Shown: positions 1 to 5,629 of the stretch, in pieces
Layout: every line of letters begins with the position of its first letter
Position numbering within the stretch: position 1 is the stretch's first letter
From: UBA1425 sp051881715
GTDB lineage: Bacteria; Bacillota; Clostridia; Oscillospirales; Acutalibacteraceae
Assembly (NCBI GenBank): GCA_051881715.1
Contig: JBJEQK010000197.1
Location: forward strand, 1 to 5,782
Direction: 5' to 3'
Length of the DNA: 5,782 bases
Notes under the pieces: generated by a model
Told to the model about the DNA's origin: nothing
What the model saw: the letters and a program-made list of their open reading frames with translations, nothing else
The model's database searches: none
Translations under genes and position numbers: made by a program

Positions 1-36
1 CGCAAGCCTTTGAAAAGGCTTGACCGAAACTTTTAA
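1..36. repeat. Hairpin-containing intergenic repeat fragment (candidate), cut by the window edge
   Basis: Positions 3-10 and 15-22 form an 8-bp stem (CAAGCCTT/AAGGCTTG) with a TGAA loop. It is followed on the + strand by ACCGAAACTTTTA. Read on the minus strand, this is AAAAGTTTCGGTCAAGCC followed by the hairpin. This resembles short dispersed intergenic sequences I associate with gut Oscillospiraceae-type genomes, but that link is from memory. It could instead be part of a terminator for a gene beyond the edge. No coding potential was seen in positions 1-74. Confidence 0.35.
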
Positions 37-74
37 TCCCACAAAAATCCGTGATAAACCGTTTTTTATACACG

Positions 75-105
75 AAAAGCCTGAACCGAATTGGTTCAGG
101 CTTTT
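75..105 (-). terminator. Intrinsic terminator after rpmE (possibly bidirectional)
   Basis: A perfect 13-bp inverted repeat (75-87 with 93-105) encloses a 5-nt loop GAATT. The stem ends in AAAA on one side and TTTT on the other, so a U-run follows the GC-rich GCCTGAACC core in either direction. It starts 11 nt beyond the rpmE stop codon, the expected place for its terminator. The same hairpin could stop rightward transcription entering from the left edge. Confidence 0.85.
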
Positions 106-115
106 AAACGTGATC

Positions 116-319
116 TTATTTGTCGAGATTGTAGCGCTTCTTGAAGCGGTCAACACGTCCGCCGGTATCGACGAGCTTCTGCTTGCCCGTGAAGAACGGA
201 TGGCACTTGGAGCAAATATCAACACGAAGATTCTCCTTGGTGGAGGAGGTCTCGATCACCTCGCCGCAAGCACAACGGATCGTTGTTTTCTCATACTTGG
301 GATGGATGCCCTGTTTCAT
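116..319 (-). CDS. rpmE: 50S ribosomal protein L31 (zinc-binding C+ type)
   Basis: This is a 67-residue component of the large ribosomal subunit at the subunit interface. The sequence opens MKQGIHPKY, as is typical for L31, and carries the four zinc-ribbon cysteines: C16 and C18 (CACG), then C36 and C39 in the CSKCHPFFTG block. This makes it the zinc-containing C+ form rather than the cysteine-less paralogue used under zinc starvation. The length fits the family. An in-frame upstream start at 346 exists, but the ATG at 319 is preferred: AAGAGGTGA sits about 7 nt before it and family homology begins exactly there. The gene has its own promoter at 361-389 and its own terminator at 75-105, so it is a monocistronic housekeeping gene next to the microcompartment operon and not part of it. 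Confidence 0.97.
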   Translation of the reverse strand: MKQGIHPKYEKTTIRCACGEVIETSSTKENLRVDICSKCHPFFTGKQKLVDTGGRVDRFKKRYNLDK

Positions 320-336
320 TCTTGTCACCTCTTCAT

Positions 337-353
337 TTGTAGTCAAATTACAA
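337..353. promoter_or_regulatory. Inverted repeat at the rpmE transcription start, possible operator
   Basis: TTGTA (337-341) and TACAA (349-353) form a 5-bp dyad separated by 7 nt, directly downstream of the rpmE -10 box, near +1 to +18. A repressor bound here would block initiation. The arms are short and A/T rich, so chance is a real alternative. The dyad does not match the Zur box well. Confidence 0.2.
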
Positions 354-360
354 CATACGG

Positions 361-389
361 ATTATAGCACAGCCATGCAGAGAATGCAA
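361..389 (-). promoter_or_regulatory. Sigma-70/SigA-type promoter of rpmE
   Basis: Read on the minus strand there is a perfect TATAAT (361-366) preceded by TGC, giving an extended -10 element. A TTGCAT -35 box (384-389, matching only the TTG of TTGACA) lies 17 bp upstream. An A/T-rich stretch at 391-416 (T and A runs) sits just upstream of the -35 box and could serve as an UP element. Transcription would start near 354, leaving a leader of about 35 nt before the rpmE ATG. Confidence 0.82.
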
Positions 390-422
390 GTACTTTTTTA
401 AAAAAATTCCGAAAATATACAG

Positions 423-456
423 GATATGGCGTGCGGCACGTTTTTATGTCCATATC
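423..456 (-). terminator. Weak candidate terminator at the end of the microcompartment operon
   Basis: A 7-bp inverted repeat (GATATGG 423-429, CCATATC 450-456) encloses a second small stem (CGTG 430-433, CACG 437-440, loop CGG). There is a 9-nt one-sided bulge between the two stems. On the minus strand it is followed by CTGTATATTTT and then a longer T-run at about 400-407. It lies 12 nt after the lipoprotein stop codon, where a terminator would be expected. The bulge and the displaced U-tract make it imperfect, and some read-through towards rpmE is possible. Confidence 0.3.
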
Positions 457-467
457 GGATGTGTTTT

Positions 468-1289
468 TTACGGTTCCGCCGGGTCAACCTCCAGTATCTT
501 TCCGTCCGCAGAACGAAGATAGACGGAATAGAAACACGGGATCTGCATCCCATAGTCATTTTTTGCCTCGCAAAAAACATCATACTGTTGATAGGCAACG
601 CCCTCCGCTGACGCCGCATCCACTTCGCCGGCGAACCGCACCACCGTCTGCGATGCGGAATCCGGGTATTTCAGCCTTTGCAAAGCGATCGTCCTTGCGG
701 CTTGTTCAAAGTCTGCGTCTGCAATCGGGGCATGATTGCGCTTTTCCTCTCGGAATGCATCATATCGCTCTGCCACAGCGTCTATGGTGTCTGCGGCATC
801 GAATGCGGTTTCATCGGATTTTCGCACACCCACATCCCCGAAAAAACCGCTTTGCATCGTTTCGCCCGACTCCACCGTATAGCTTGCTTTTATGTATATG
901 CTATAGTATACATTTTCTCCGTCATCCACGCAGTTCCATAAATTGGAGTTCAGCACGGTAAAGGAGGACGGGTCGTACAGCTCGGCGCAAAACATTGCTT
1001 TCGCGGCTTCCACGGCTTTTTGCTCCAAGCGGTAGGAATCCTCTGTCCGATACGCCTGTGCCGTATCCAACACCTGGACGGACTGAATCTGCGAAAGCGT
1101 CTGTCCGTAGGTTTTGTTGACCGCAGGCGCAGAGGTCGGCTCGGTCGATTCAGGTGCAGGGGCGGCTGTTGTCTCGGCGGCAGAATTCTGCGGAAATAAA
1201 GTGATCGGCTCTGCCGAATCCTCCGCTCTCTGACACGCAGGCAAAAGCAGAAACACGAGCAAAGCCGAAGCAAGTACGATTCTTTTCAT
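468..1289 (-). CDS. Secreted lipoprotein of unknown function with two related domains
   Basis: I do not recognise a named family. From the ATG at 1289 the protein has 273 residues. A lysine/arginine start is followed by a hydrophobic stretch (about residues 4-17) and LLPAC, a lipobox with Cys19 as the lipidated residue; the proline before the alanine is slightly unusual. A disordered linker rich in Ala, Pro, Thr, Ser and Glu follows (about 25-57). Two resembling segments (about 88-160 and 195-270) each have an Ala-rich helix, a short LxxPxS motif (LYDPSS, LKYPDSA), a strand with repeated tyrosines and a closing VGVRKSD/VYLRSAD strand. The fold resembles domains common in small Firmicute lipoproteins. 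An alternative TTG start at 1298 overlaps the upstream pduT-like stop (TTGA). Neither start has a good Shine-Dalgarno sequence, which suggests translation by coupling to that gene. It is not a standard BMC component, and its role is unknown. Confidence 0.82.
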   Translation of the reverse strand: MKRIVLASALLVFLLLPACQRAEDSAEPITLFPQNSAAETTAAPAPESTEPTSAPAVNKTYGQTLSQIQSVQVLDTAQAYRTEDSYRLEQKAVEAAKAMFCAELYDPSSFTVLNSNLWNCVDDGENVYYSIYIKASYTVESGETMQSGFFGDVGVRKSDETAFDAADTIDAVAERYDAFREEKRNHAPIADADFEQAARTIALQRLKYPDSASQTVVRFAGEVDAASAEGVAYQQYDVFCEAKNDYGMQIPCFYSVYLRSADGKILEVDPAEP

Positions 1290-1294
1290 ATCCG

Positions 1295-1843
1295 TCAAAC
1301 AAGGGACTCGAAAATTTCCCGGCGCGGGTTGGGAATCACAACGCTGGACACGACCAAGCCCTGCTCCTCGCCGAGGGAAACCCCCGCCTTTACGGCTTCG
1401 TTGACCGCCGCCACATCGCCGGTCAGGACGACAAAGGACTTGCCGCCGATGCCCGTTCCCAAGCGGACGTCCATCAGATCGACTTCCGCCGCCTTAACTG
1501 CGGCATCCGCCGCATAGACCGCCGCCGTGATGCTGTAAAACTCCATCACCCCGACAGCGTTCACATCCGCCACGGGGGTGGACTGATTGATCGCGGAAAT
1601 CACCTGCGGGTGCACACGGGGGATGACCACCTTGTCCACCACAAAGGAATCTGCCGCCGCTTCTCCCGCTTCCAAAGAAGCCGTAACGGCCGCGACCTCG
1701 CCGCAGAAAAGCACGTTATATTTTCCCGGGCAAACCGGCTTTGCAAACAAAAGCTCCACTTCGGCAGCTTTCAGAATATAGTCCGCCGCTTCAATGCCTT
1801 TTGCAATACTGTTGGTCTCGAGAAAACCAATCGTTTCCATCAT
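1295..1843 (-). CDS. pduT: PduT-type tandem-BMC (BMC-T) shell protein with Fe-S site
   Basis: This shell protein has 182 residues, close to Salmonella PduT (about 184). It carries two BMC domains: about 4-85 (opening TIGFLETNSIAKGIEAADYILKAA, ending VVIPRVH) and about 96-180 (opening AVGVMEFYSITAAVYAADAAVKAA, ending VVIPNP). Such proteins form pseudohexameric trimers in the shell facet. The VCPGKY motif places a cysteine at residue 38, the same position as the PduT cysteine that ligates a [4Fe-4S] cluster at the trimer pore (known for the family). The start at 1843 is supported by AAAGGA 9 nt upstream; an ATG directly after it (1840) is possible, but the first start gives the Cys38 numbering. 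It lies 17 nt after the PduS-type reductase gene, its known partner. An electron-conducting pore is therefore the likely role, rather than simple substrate passage. Confidence 0.93.
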   Translation of the reverse strand: MMETIGFLETNSIAKGIEAADYILKAAEVELLFAKPVCPGKYNVLFCGEVAAVTASLEAGEAAADSFVVDKVVIPRVHPQVISAINQSTPVADVNAVGVMEFYSITAAVYAADAAVKAAEVDLMDVRLGTGIGGKSFVVLTGDVAAVNEAVKAGVSLGEEQGLVVSSVVIPNPRREIFESLV

Positions 1844-1860
1844 AATAGTTCATCCTTTCT

Positions 1861-3207
1861 TCAGCGAACGATGCGAATCGAATTGCCGATGACCGTCGCC
1901 GTGCCGTCTATGGAGGCGTGCATATTGGTTCCCAGTGCGCCCTCGGGACATTTGCCGATCAGCTGTCCCTTGGTGACGTGTTCCCCGTCTGCAATGATCG
2001 GGTCGCAGGGAGCGCCGATATGCATTTTCAGCGGAATGGTCACCTCTTTCGGCTGCGCACAAACGAGATCGGTGATCGTGTAATCGTAATACTTCAGCAC
2101 ACCGGCTTTGGCCGCCGCCTTTTTGGACGGAACTTTCCGAAGTTCCCGTGCAGGACTTTCCTGCCCCATCCCCTCGCCCTTGGGGTAGCGGATCCCCGCC
2201 TGTCCCAAAGCACGCTTGAGCATTCCGTTGATCTTTCTCGGCTGCAATCCCATGGGGCAGGCGTAGATTTCGCAGATGCCGCACTCACAGCAAAGCAGAG
2301 CATTCTGAATCTCGGGGTCGGACAGAAGCCCATCCAAACTGCCGGAAAGGGATGTTTTGCGCATGATCTTGTGCGGCTGGAGGGGATGTCCCATCAGATG
2401 ACGCGGACACATCTGCGTACAGTAGCTGCACTGGATGCAAGCGGAATGCGCACGGTTGAGCATATGCGCCACCGGGATGTCGTTGTGCCGGGACAGAAAA
2501 CTGTCCGCACGCAAAACCAGGATACCGGAAGTGGTCTTGGTCACATATTCTTTGTCAAGCTCTGCCATCGGGATAGGTCTGCCCATCATCGGACCGCCGG
2601 AAACAAGGAAGTATTCCTCGCACAGTGCGCCGCCGGCCAGCTCAATACACTCCCGGAAGGAGGTGCCGATGGGCACCTTCAGCACCACAGGCTTGCGTAC
2701 CTCACCCGTAACGGTCAGATACTTTTCCGTAAAAGGCTCGTCTTTCAGGGCATGACAGATGCAAAGGAGTGTTGCGGCATTGGTGACGGCGCAGCCCACA
2801 TCCAGCGGTATGCCCGCTGGAGGCACCGTTTCGCCGGTCACTTCACGAACAAGAGTTTGCTCGTCGCCCGCCGGATAAAAGCTTTCCATGGTATGTAAAA
2901 GGATACGATCCGCATAGCGGTGCGCTTCAATCTCGCCGGTCAGTGCGGCGATCTCGCTCTTGTATCCTTTTTTCAGACCGAAAGTGCAGTCCTCTGCCCC
3001 CAGCTCTGCACGCAAAGACTCCGCCGTTTCCACGAGCTCCCTTGCGAAGTTCGTCATGATATAGCGATCTGTGCGCAAAAGCGGCTCGCACTCTGCACCG
3101 TTGATGATTAAATGTCTGATGTTTCCGGAAAGCTTTACATGGGTCGGGAATCCGGCACCGCCGCATCCCACGACACCCGCAGCAAAAAGTTTATCTTTGA
3201 GACTCAT
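1861..3207 (-). CDS. pduS: PduS-type Fe-S flavoprotein, cobalamin reductase (RnfC/NuoF-like)
   Basis: The protein has 448 residues, matching PduS (about 451). The N-terminal GCGGAGFPTHVK (residues 14-25) and the NGAECEPLL block (36-44) are the FMN/NADH-binding signatures shared with RnfC and NuoF. A SLBB-like part follows (about 163-205). Two ferredoxin-type cluster motifs come next: C257-C260-C263-C267 (CIQCSYCTQMCP) and C306-C309-C312-C317 (CCECGICEIYACP). The C-terminal part (about 385-445), with HIGAPCDPIIADGEHVTKGQ, is a barrel-sandwich, lipoyl-like fold. In the Pdu system this soluble flavoprotein reduces cob(III)alamin to cob(II)alamin and onward for adenosylation, and it binds PduT. 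It has no membrane segments, so it is not a membrane Rnf subunit. The start at 3207 has AGAGGA about 8 nt upstream. It lies between the eutN-like gene (25-nt gap) and the PduT-type gene (17-nt gap). An electron donor for another redox enzyme remains possible. Confidence 0.93.
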   Translation of the reverse strand: MSLKDKLFAAGVVGCGGAGFPTHVKLSGNIRHLIINGAECEPLLRTDRYIMTNFARELVETAESLRAELGAEDCTFGLKKGYKSEIAALTGEIEAHRYADRILLHTMESFYPAGDEQTLVREVTGETVPPAGIPLDVGCAVTNAATLLCICHALKDEPFTEKYLTVTGEVRKPVVLKVPIGTSFRECIELAGGALCEEYFLVSGGPMMGRPIPMAELDKEYVTKTTSGILVLRADSFLSRHNDIPVAHMLNRAHSACIQCSYCTQMCPRHLMGHPLQPHKIMRKTSLSGSLDGLLSDPEIQNALLCCECGICEIYACPMGLQPRKINGMLKRALGQAGIRYPKGEGMGQESPARELRKVPSKKAAAKAGVLKYYDYTITDLVCAQPKEVTIPLKMHIGAPCDPIIADGEHVTKGQLIGKCPEGALGTNMHASIDGTATVIGNSIRIVR

Positions 3208-3232
3208 TTGCTCTGTCCTCTCGCACTTTTAT

Positions 3233-3523
3233 TTACAGATGTAAATTCGGATTATCTTCACGCCGCATTTCAATGGAGTCGATAATACCCACGATCGCAC
3301 AGTCCACGACAAAATCATCGCCGCCAAGGGCACGTCTGGCCGTACTGCCATCCACCACAAGCACCTGCTCACCGATGCCTGCACCGACGGTATCCGCCGC
3401 TACAAAAGTGTCTCCGCGATGGGTATTGGTCTCGATCTCCCGGACGACCATCAGCTTGAAGCCTTCCATGCCCTCCTGCTTTTTGGTAGCCCAAACGTGA
3501 CCGATCACTTCACAAATCAGCAT
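3233..3523 (-). CDS. eutN: EutN/CcmL-type pentameric BMC vertex protein (BMC-P)
   Basis: This 96-residue protein belongs to the family whose pentamers close the twelve vertices of the microcompartment shell. It opens MLICEVIGHVWATKK, a typical BMC-P first strand, and continues with the conserved core FVAADTVGAGIGEQVLVVDGS (about 40-60) and AIVGIIDSIE (77-86). Its length fits the family. A longer frame begins at 3577, but the ATG at 3523 is preferred: AAAGGAG lies about 7 nt upstream, homology begins there, and the longer form would overlap the upstream gene. The gap to the preceding gene is 13 nt. This is the only vertex protein in the window; others could lie outside it. Confidence 0.95.
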   Translation of the reverse strand: MLICEVIGHVWATKKQEGMEGFKLMVVREIETNTHRGDTFVAADTVGAGIGEQVLVVDGSTARRALGGDDFVVDCAIVGIIDSIEMRREDNPNLHL

Positions 3524-3536
3524 AGCTTTTCTCCTT

Positions 3537-4190
3537 TTATACCATTTCAAGAACTTTTCCTGCGTGCAGGAAAACATCCTTGGCGGAAGGGGTAACCACG
3601 GTACCCTTCTTGAGCAGAATCACGGAATCGGTACACTTCTCCAGCATGGCCACAGCCATTGCCTCCGTAATGATCCCCTCGGGCAGATCATCGCCGGGAG
3701 CGGAACGAACGGTGTACTTGTCGATGGGCGTCTGTCCGTTGACAAGCTTGATTCCGAAGCTTTGCAGGGTGCGCACATACCCTTCCAAAAGCTGGTAGAA
3801 GCCGCGGCTCATGGTGTTGGAATTCTTACGAAATTCCAATGCACACTCCATCAGGAATATTTCCTTGTCGCACAGCAGTCCGCTGATGACGGCGCACTGC
3901 ACAGGCTTTGTATTCCGACCCAGTGCGATATCCGCAAGCTCGACCAGATTCAACTGTGTTATGTAGATTTTTTCAAACTTTTCCACATCCTCAGGACAGG
4001 TATAACACTCCATGGTACGCAGGTTATACTTCTTGCGGATATGGACAGGCAGCTTATCGGGGCTGCCGATGACCAATACCTCGGGGCATCCCGGTTTATC
4101 CGCCGTATCCGGCTCCACCGAATCGCCCACTATGCGCATGACCTCTCGGGTAATCAGCTCCACAAGCTGTTCCTTGGAAAGTTCCGGCAT
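3537..4190 (-). CDS. Ethanolamine-utilisation-associated protein of unknown function (TIGR02536-like)
   Basis: The protein has 217 residues from the ATG at 4190. I recognise it by gene order and general sequence as the hypothetical protein next to pduL and eutN in Gram-positive eut operons (TIGR02536). Its biochemical function is not known. Visible parts: an amphipathic N-terminal helix (about 3-21, ELSKEQLVELITREVMRIV) resembling a BMC encapsulation peptide; a polar linker (about 22-34); a central alpha/beta region with EVLVIGSPDKLP and VISGLLCDKEIFLMECALEFRK; and a C-terminal KKGTVVTPSAKD segment. The helix suggests a protein in the BMC lumen. A GTG start at 4199 adds three residues and has GAGAG 8 nt upstream. 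The ATG is preferred because AAGGTG lies 6 nt before it. The family is described as replacing functions present only in proteobacterial eut loci, but that remains unproven. Confidence 0.8.
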   Translation of the reverse strand: MPELSKEQLVELITREVMRIVGDSVEPDTADKPGCPEVLVIGSPDKLPVHIRKKYNLRTMECYTCPEDVEKFEKIYITQLNLVELADIALGRNTKPVQCAVISGLLCDKEIFLMECALEFRKNSNTMSRGFYQLLEGYVRTLQSFGIKLVNGQTPIDKYTVRSAPGDDLPEGIITEAMAVAMLEKCTDSVILLKKGTVVTPSAKDVFLHAGKVLEMV

Positions 4191-4212
4191 CTGTGACACC
4201 TTCTATTCTCTC

Positions 4213-4869
4213 TTATTTTACAATGTACGCCTTTGCTGTTTTGTCCAGCAGACAGGCATTCGCTTCGTCAAAATCTATGTGCATCGCCAGGGCAAATTTC
4301 TCGCTGACACGGATCACCACATCGTCAAAGGTCAGAGGTCTCCCGCTTTCGACACGGACTTTCACGTGCTGACCGTCGGAAACGCCGAAGGCTCTCGCAT
4401 CGCCGGGGGTCATATGGATATGCGCCTTGGCGACGATCACACTGCCCGTTGCCTCGATACAGCCCTTATCCCCGAAGATGCAGACATCCGCCGCACCGCT
4501 CAGGTCGCCGGACATACGCACAGGCGCTTTCAGTCCCAAAGAACGACAATCCGTCATGGACAGTTCCACCTGTGTTTCCGACCGTTCCGGACCGAGAACC
4601 GCCACGTTGTCGATGGTGCCCTTACGGGTCACCAAACGCACGCGCTTATCGGACAGAAACTGTCCCGGCTGGGAAAGGTCACGCACGGGATTGAGCTTTT
4701 CCCCCGCACCGAACAGCCGTTCCACATCGGCGGCGGTCAGATGCACATGACGTGCAGACGCCTCCGCAAACACGGAACCGTCCGAAGAGGGCACAACGGT
4801 CTGACCCGTTGCACTGGCGTATTTTTCCAGCACACAGGCAATGATGTCTTTGATCTCTCTTTCATTCAT
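4213..4869 (-). CDS. pduL: PduL-type phosphate acyltransferase (phosphotransacylase)
   Basis: It converts acyl-CoA plus phosphate to acyl-phosphate and CoA inside the microcompartment, recycling the private CoA pool and conserving energy as acyl-phosphate. The 218 residues hold both PduL beta-barrel halves. The first contains ASARHVHLTAADVERLFG, LSQPGQF and the GPERSETQVELS block; the second contains IVAKAHIHMTP and MHIDFDEAN. The metal ligands known for the family map to H41, H43, E102, H150, H152 and H197, a constant offset of seven from the numbering I recall for the structurally studied PduL. R96 corresponds to its phosphate-binding arginine. The N-terminal helix MNEREIKDIIACVLEKY followed by a loose linker (about 18-32) looks like an encapsulation peptide. 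The start has AGGTGA upstream, and the eutT stop codon TAG lies within that ribosome binding site, so the two genes are probably translationally coupled. It is unrelated in sequence to Pta. Confidence 0.96.
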   Translation of the reverse strand: MNEREIKDIIACVLEKYASATGQTVVPSSDGSVFAEASARHVHLTAADVERLFGAGEKLNPVRDLSQPGQFLSDKRVRLVTRKGTIDNVAVLGPERSETQVELSMTDCRSLGLKAPVRMSGDLSGAADVCIFGDKGCIEATGSVIVAKAHIHMTPGDARAFGVSDGQHVKVRVESGRPLTFDDVVIRVSEKFALAMHIDFDEANACLLDKTAKAYIVK

Positions 4870-4879
4870 GGGCGATCAC

Positions 4880-5629
4880 CTACTTTTCCTTTGCGCCGTA
4901 TTTGCCGACCAAAAATCTGCAAAACAGGATATGCATACAGCTGGACAGCCGATTCAGCGCACGGATGATATCCAGCCGCTCCGGCACAGCCTTGGCCGCA
5001 GACAGCTCCGTCTGGCGCACGAGGGCGCGCAGCTTGTTGAGCACGGCGGGCATCTCTCCCATTTTGTAGTCCGGCATGGGATGGGTCTTGAGCCCCAGCT
5101 CCGACTTGATATCGTGAGAAACACGGCGAAGCTCCGGAATCGAAAGTCCAAGCAAAGTCACGTTTTCATCTACAGGTTTTTCCAGCACCTCACACGCAAG
5201 CAGATTGCGTGTGTAGTCCAGCGTCTCCCCGAGATCCTGCGTCAACCGGGTATACCCCAACCGTTCCGACACGATCTGTGCCAGAATGATCTCCGCCTCT
5301 AACAGATCCAGCTTGCCTCGGAAGTCAATGATGGGATCCGTTTTTTTGATGAGAATATTGGCGCGCAAATGCGTCATATCCTCCGGCTTTTCCTCATACG
5401 TCTTGCCGGTCTTTGCATCCACATAGAAGCGCATCCGATTGGAGTGCTTCGCCTGTTTCGTATCGTCGAAGCAGGTTTTCTCGCCGCTTTTGACAGCGAT
5501 CCCGATCCCTCGGACGGCAAGATATTCTCTTGCCGCCGGGGTAACAAAAACATCGGGAGGAACTGTATAGATTTTGATTCCTTCAAGCGACAGCGAGGAC
5601 CGCAAGTCCGCTTCCGTCAGAATCCTCAT
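4880..5629 (-). CDS. eutT: EutT-type cob(I)alamin adenosyltransferase
   Basis: It transfers the adenosyl group of ATP to cob(I)alamin, giving adenosylcobalamin for the pathway's B12 enzyme. The 249 residues align along their length with enterobacterial EutT (about 267). Shared features are the N-terminal ITEADLR-like start (here LTEADLR), TPAAREYL (30-37), KPEDMTHL (81-88), DPIIDFRGKLD (98-108), LNKLRALVRQTEL (197-209) and IIRALNRLSS (221-230). The helical adenosyltransferase core is about 85-240. The metal motif HX11CCXXC, which precedes KPDTLTHL in Salmonella and E. coli EutT, is absent; RMRFYVDAKTG stands there instead. The ATG at 5629 overlaps the stop of the upstream shell gene (ATGA) and has no clear Shine-Dalgarno sequence, which suggests translational coupling. 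Its presence implies a cobalamin-dependent signature enzyme upstream, outside the window, most likely ethanolamine ammonia-lyase. Confidence 0.93.
   Translation of the reverse strand: MRILTEADLRSSLSLEGIKIYTVPPDVFVTPAAREYLAVRGIGIAVKSGEKTCFDDTKQAKHSNRMRFYVDAKTGKTYEEKPEDMTHLRANILIKKTDPIIDFRGKLDLLEAEIILAQIVSERLGYTRLTQDLGETLDYTRNLLACEVLEKPVDENVTLLGLSIPELRRVSHDIKSELGLKTHPMPDYKMGEMPAVLNKLRALVRQTELSAAKAVPERLDIIRALNRLSSCMHILFCRFLVGKYGAKEK

Noticed and set aside
20..367. + strand open frame covering the rpmE region
   Set aside because: It runs through the rpmE terminator and is antisense to an unmistakable L31 gene. It has no ribosome binding site.
430..445. Small hairpin CGTG-CGG-CACG followed by TTTTT as a + strand terminator
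   Set aside because: A 4-bp stem is too weak, and no + strand gene ends here.
431..961. + strand open frame opposite the lipoprotein gene
   Set aside because: The translation is Arg/His/Pro-rich with no domain. The minus-strand frame has a signal peptide and lipobox and is continuous with the operon.
1918..2898. Long + strand open frame (326 codons) opposite the PduS-type gene
   Set aside because: It is antisense to a well-supported gene with clear Fe-S and flavin motifs, and its translation shows no recognisable domain. Long antisense frames are common in GC-rich coding DNA.
3524..3577. N-terminal extension of the EutN-like protein
   Set aside because: It would overlap the upstream gene. 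The internal ATG at 3523 has a strong ribosome binding site and matches the family start.
1861..4869. EutV-type antiterminator hairpins or a cobalamin riboswitch within the operon
   Set aside because: Both are known regulators of Gram-positive eut loci, but all gaps here are 25 nt or less, leaving no room. Such elements, if present, would lie upstream, beyond 5782.
4012..4968. Long + strand open frame (318 codons) opposite pduL and its neighbours
   Set aside because: It spans parts of three convincing minus-strand genes and two intergenic gaps, with His/Arg-rich low-information translation and no family resemblance.
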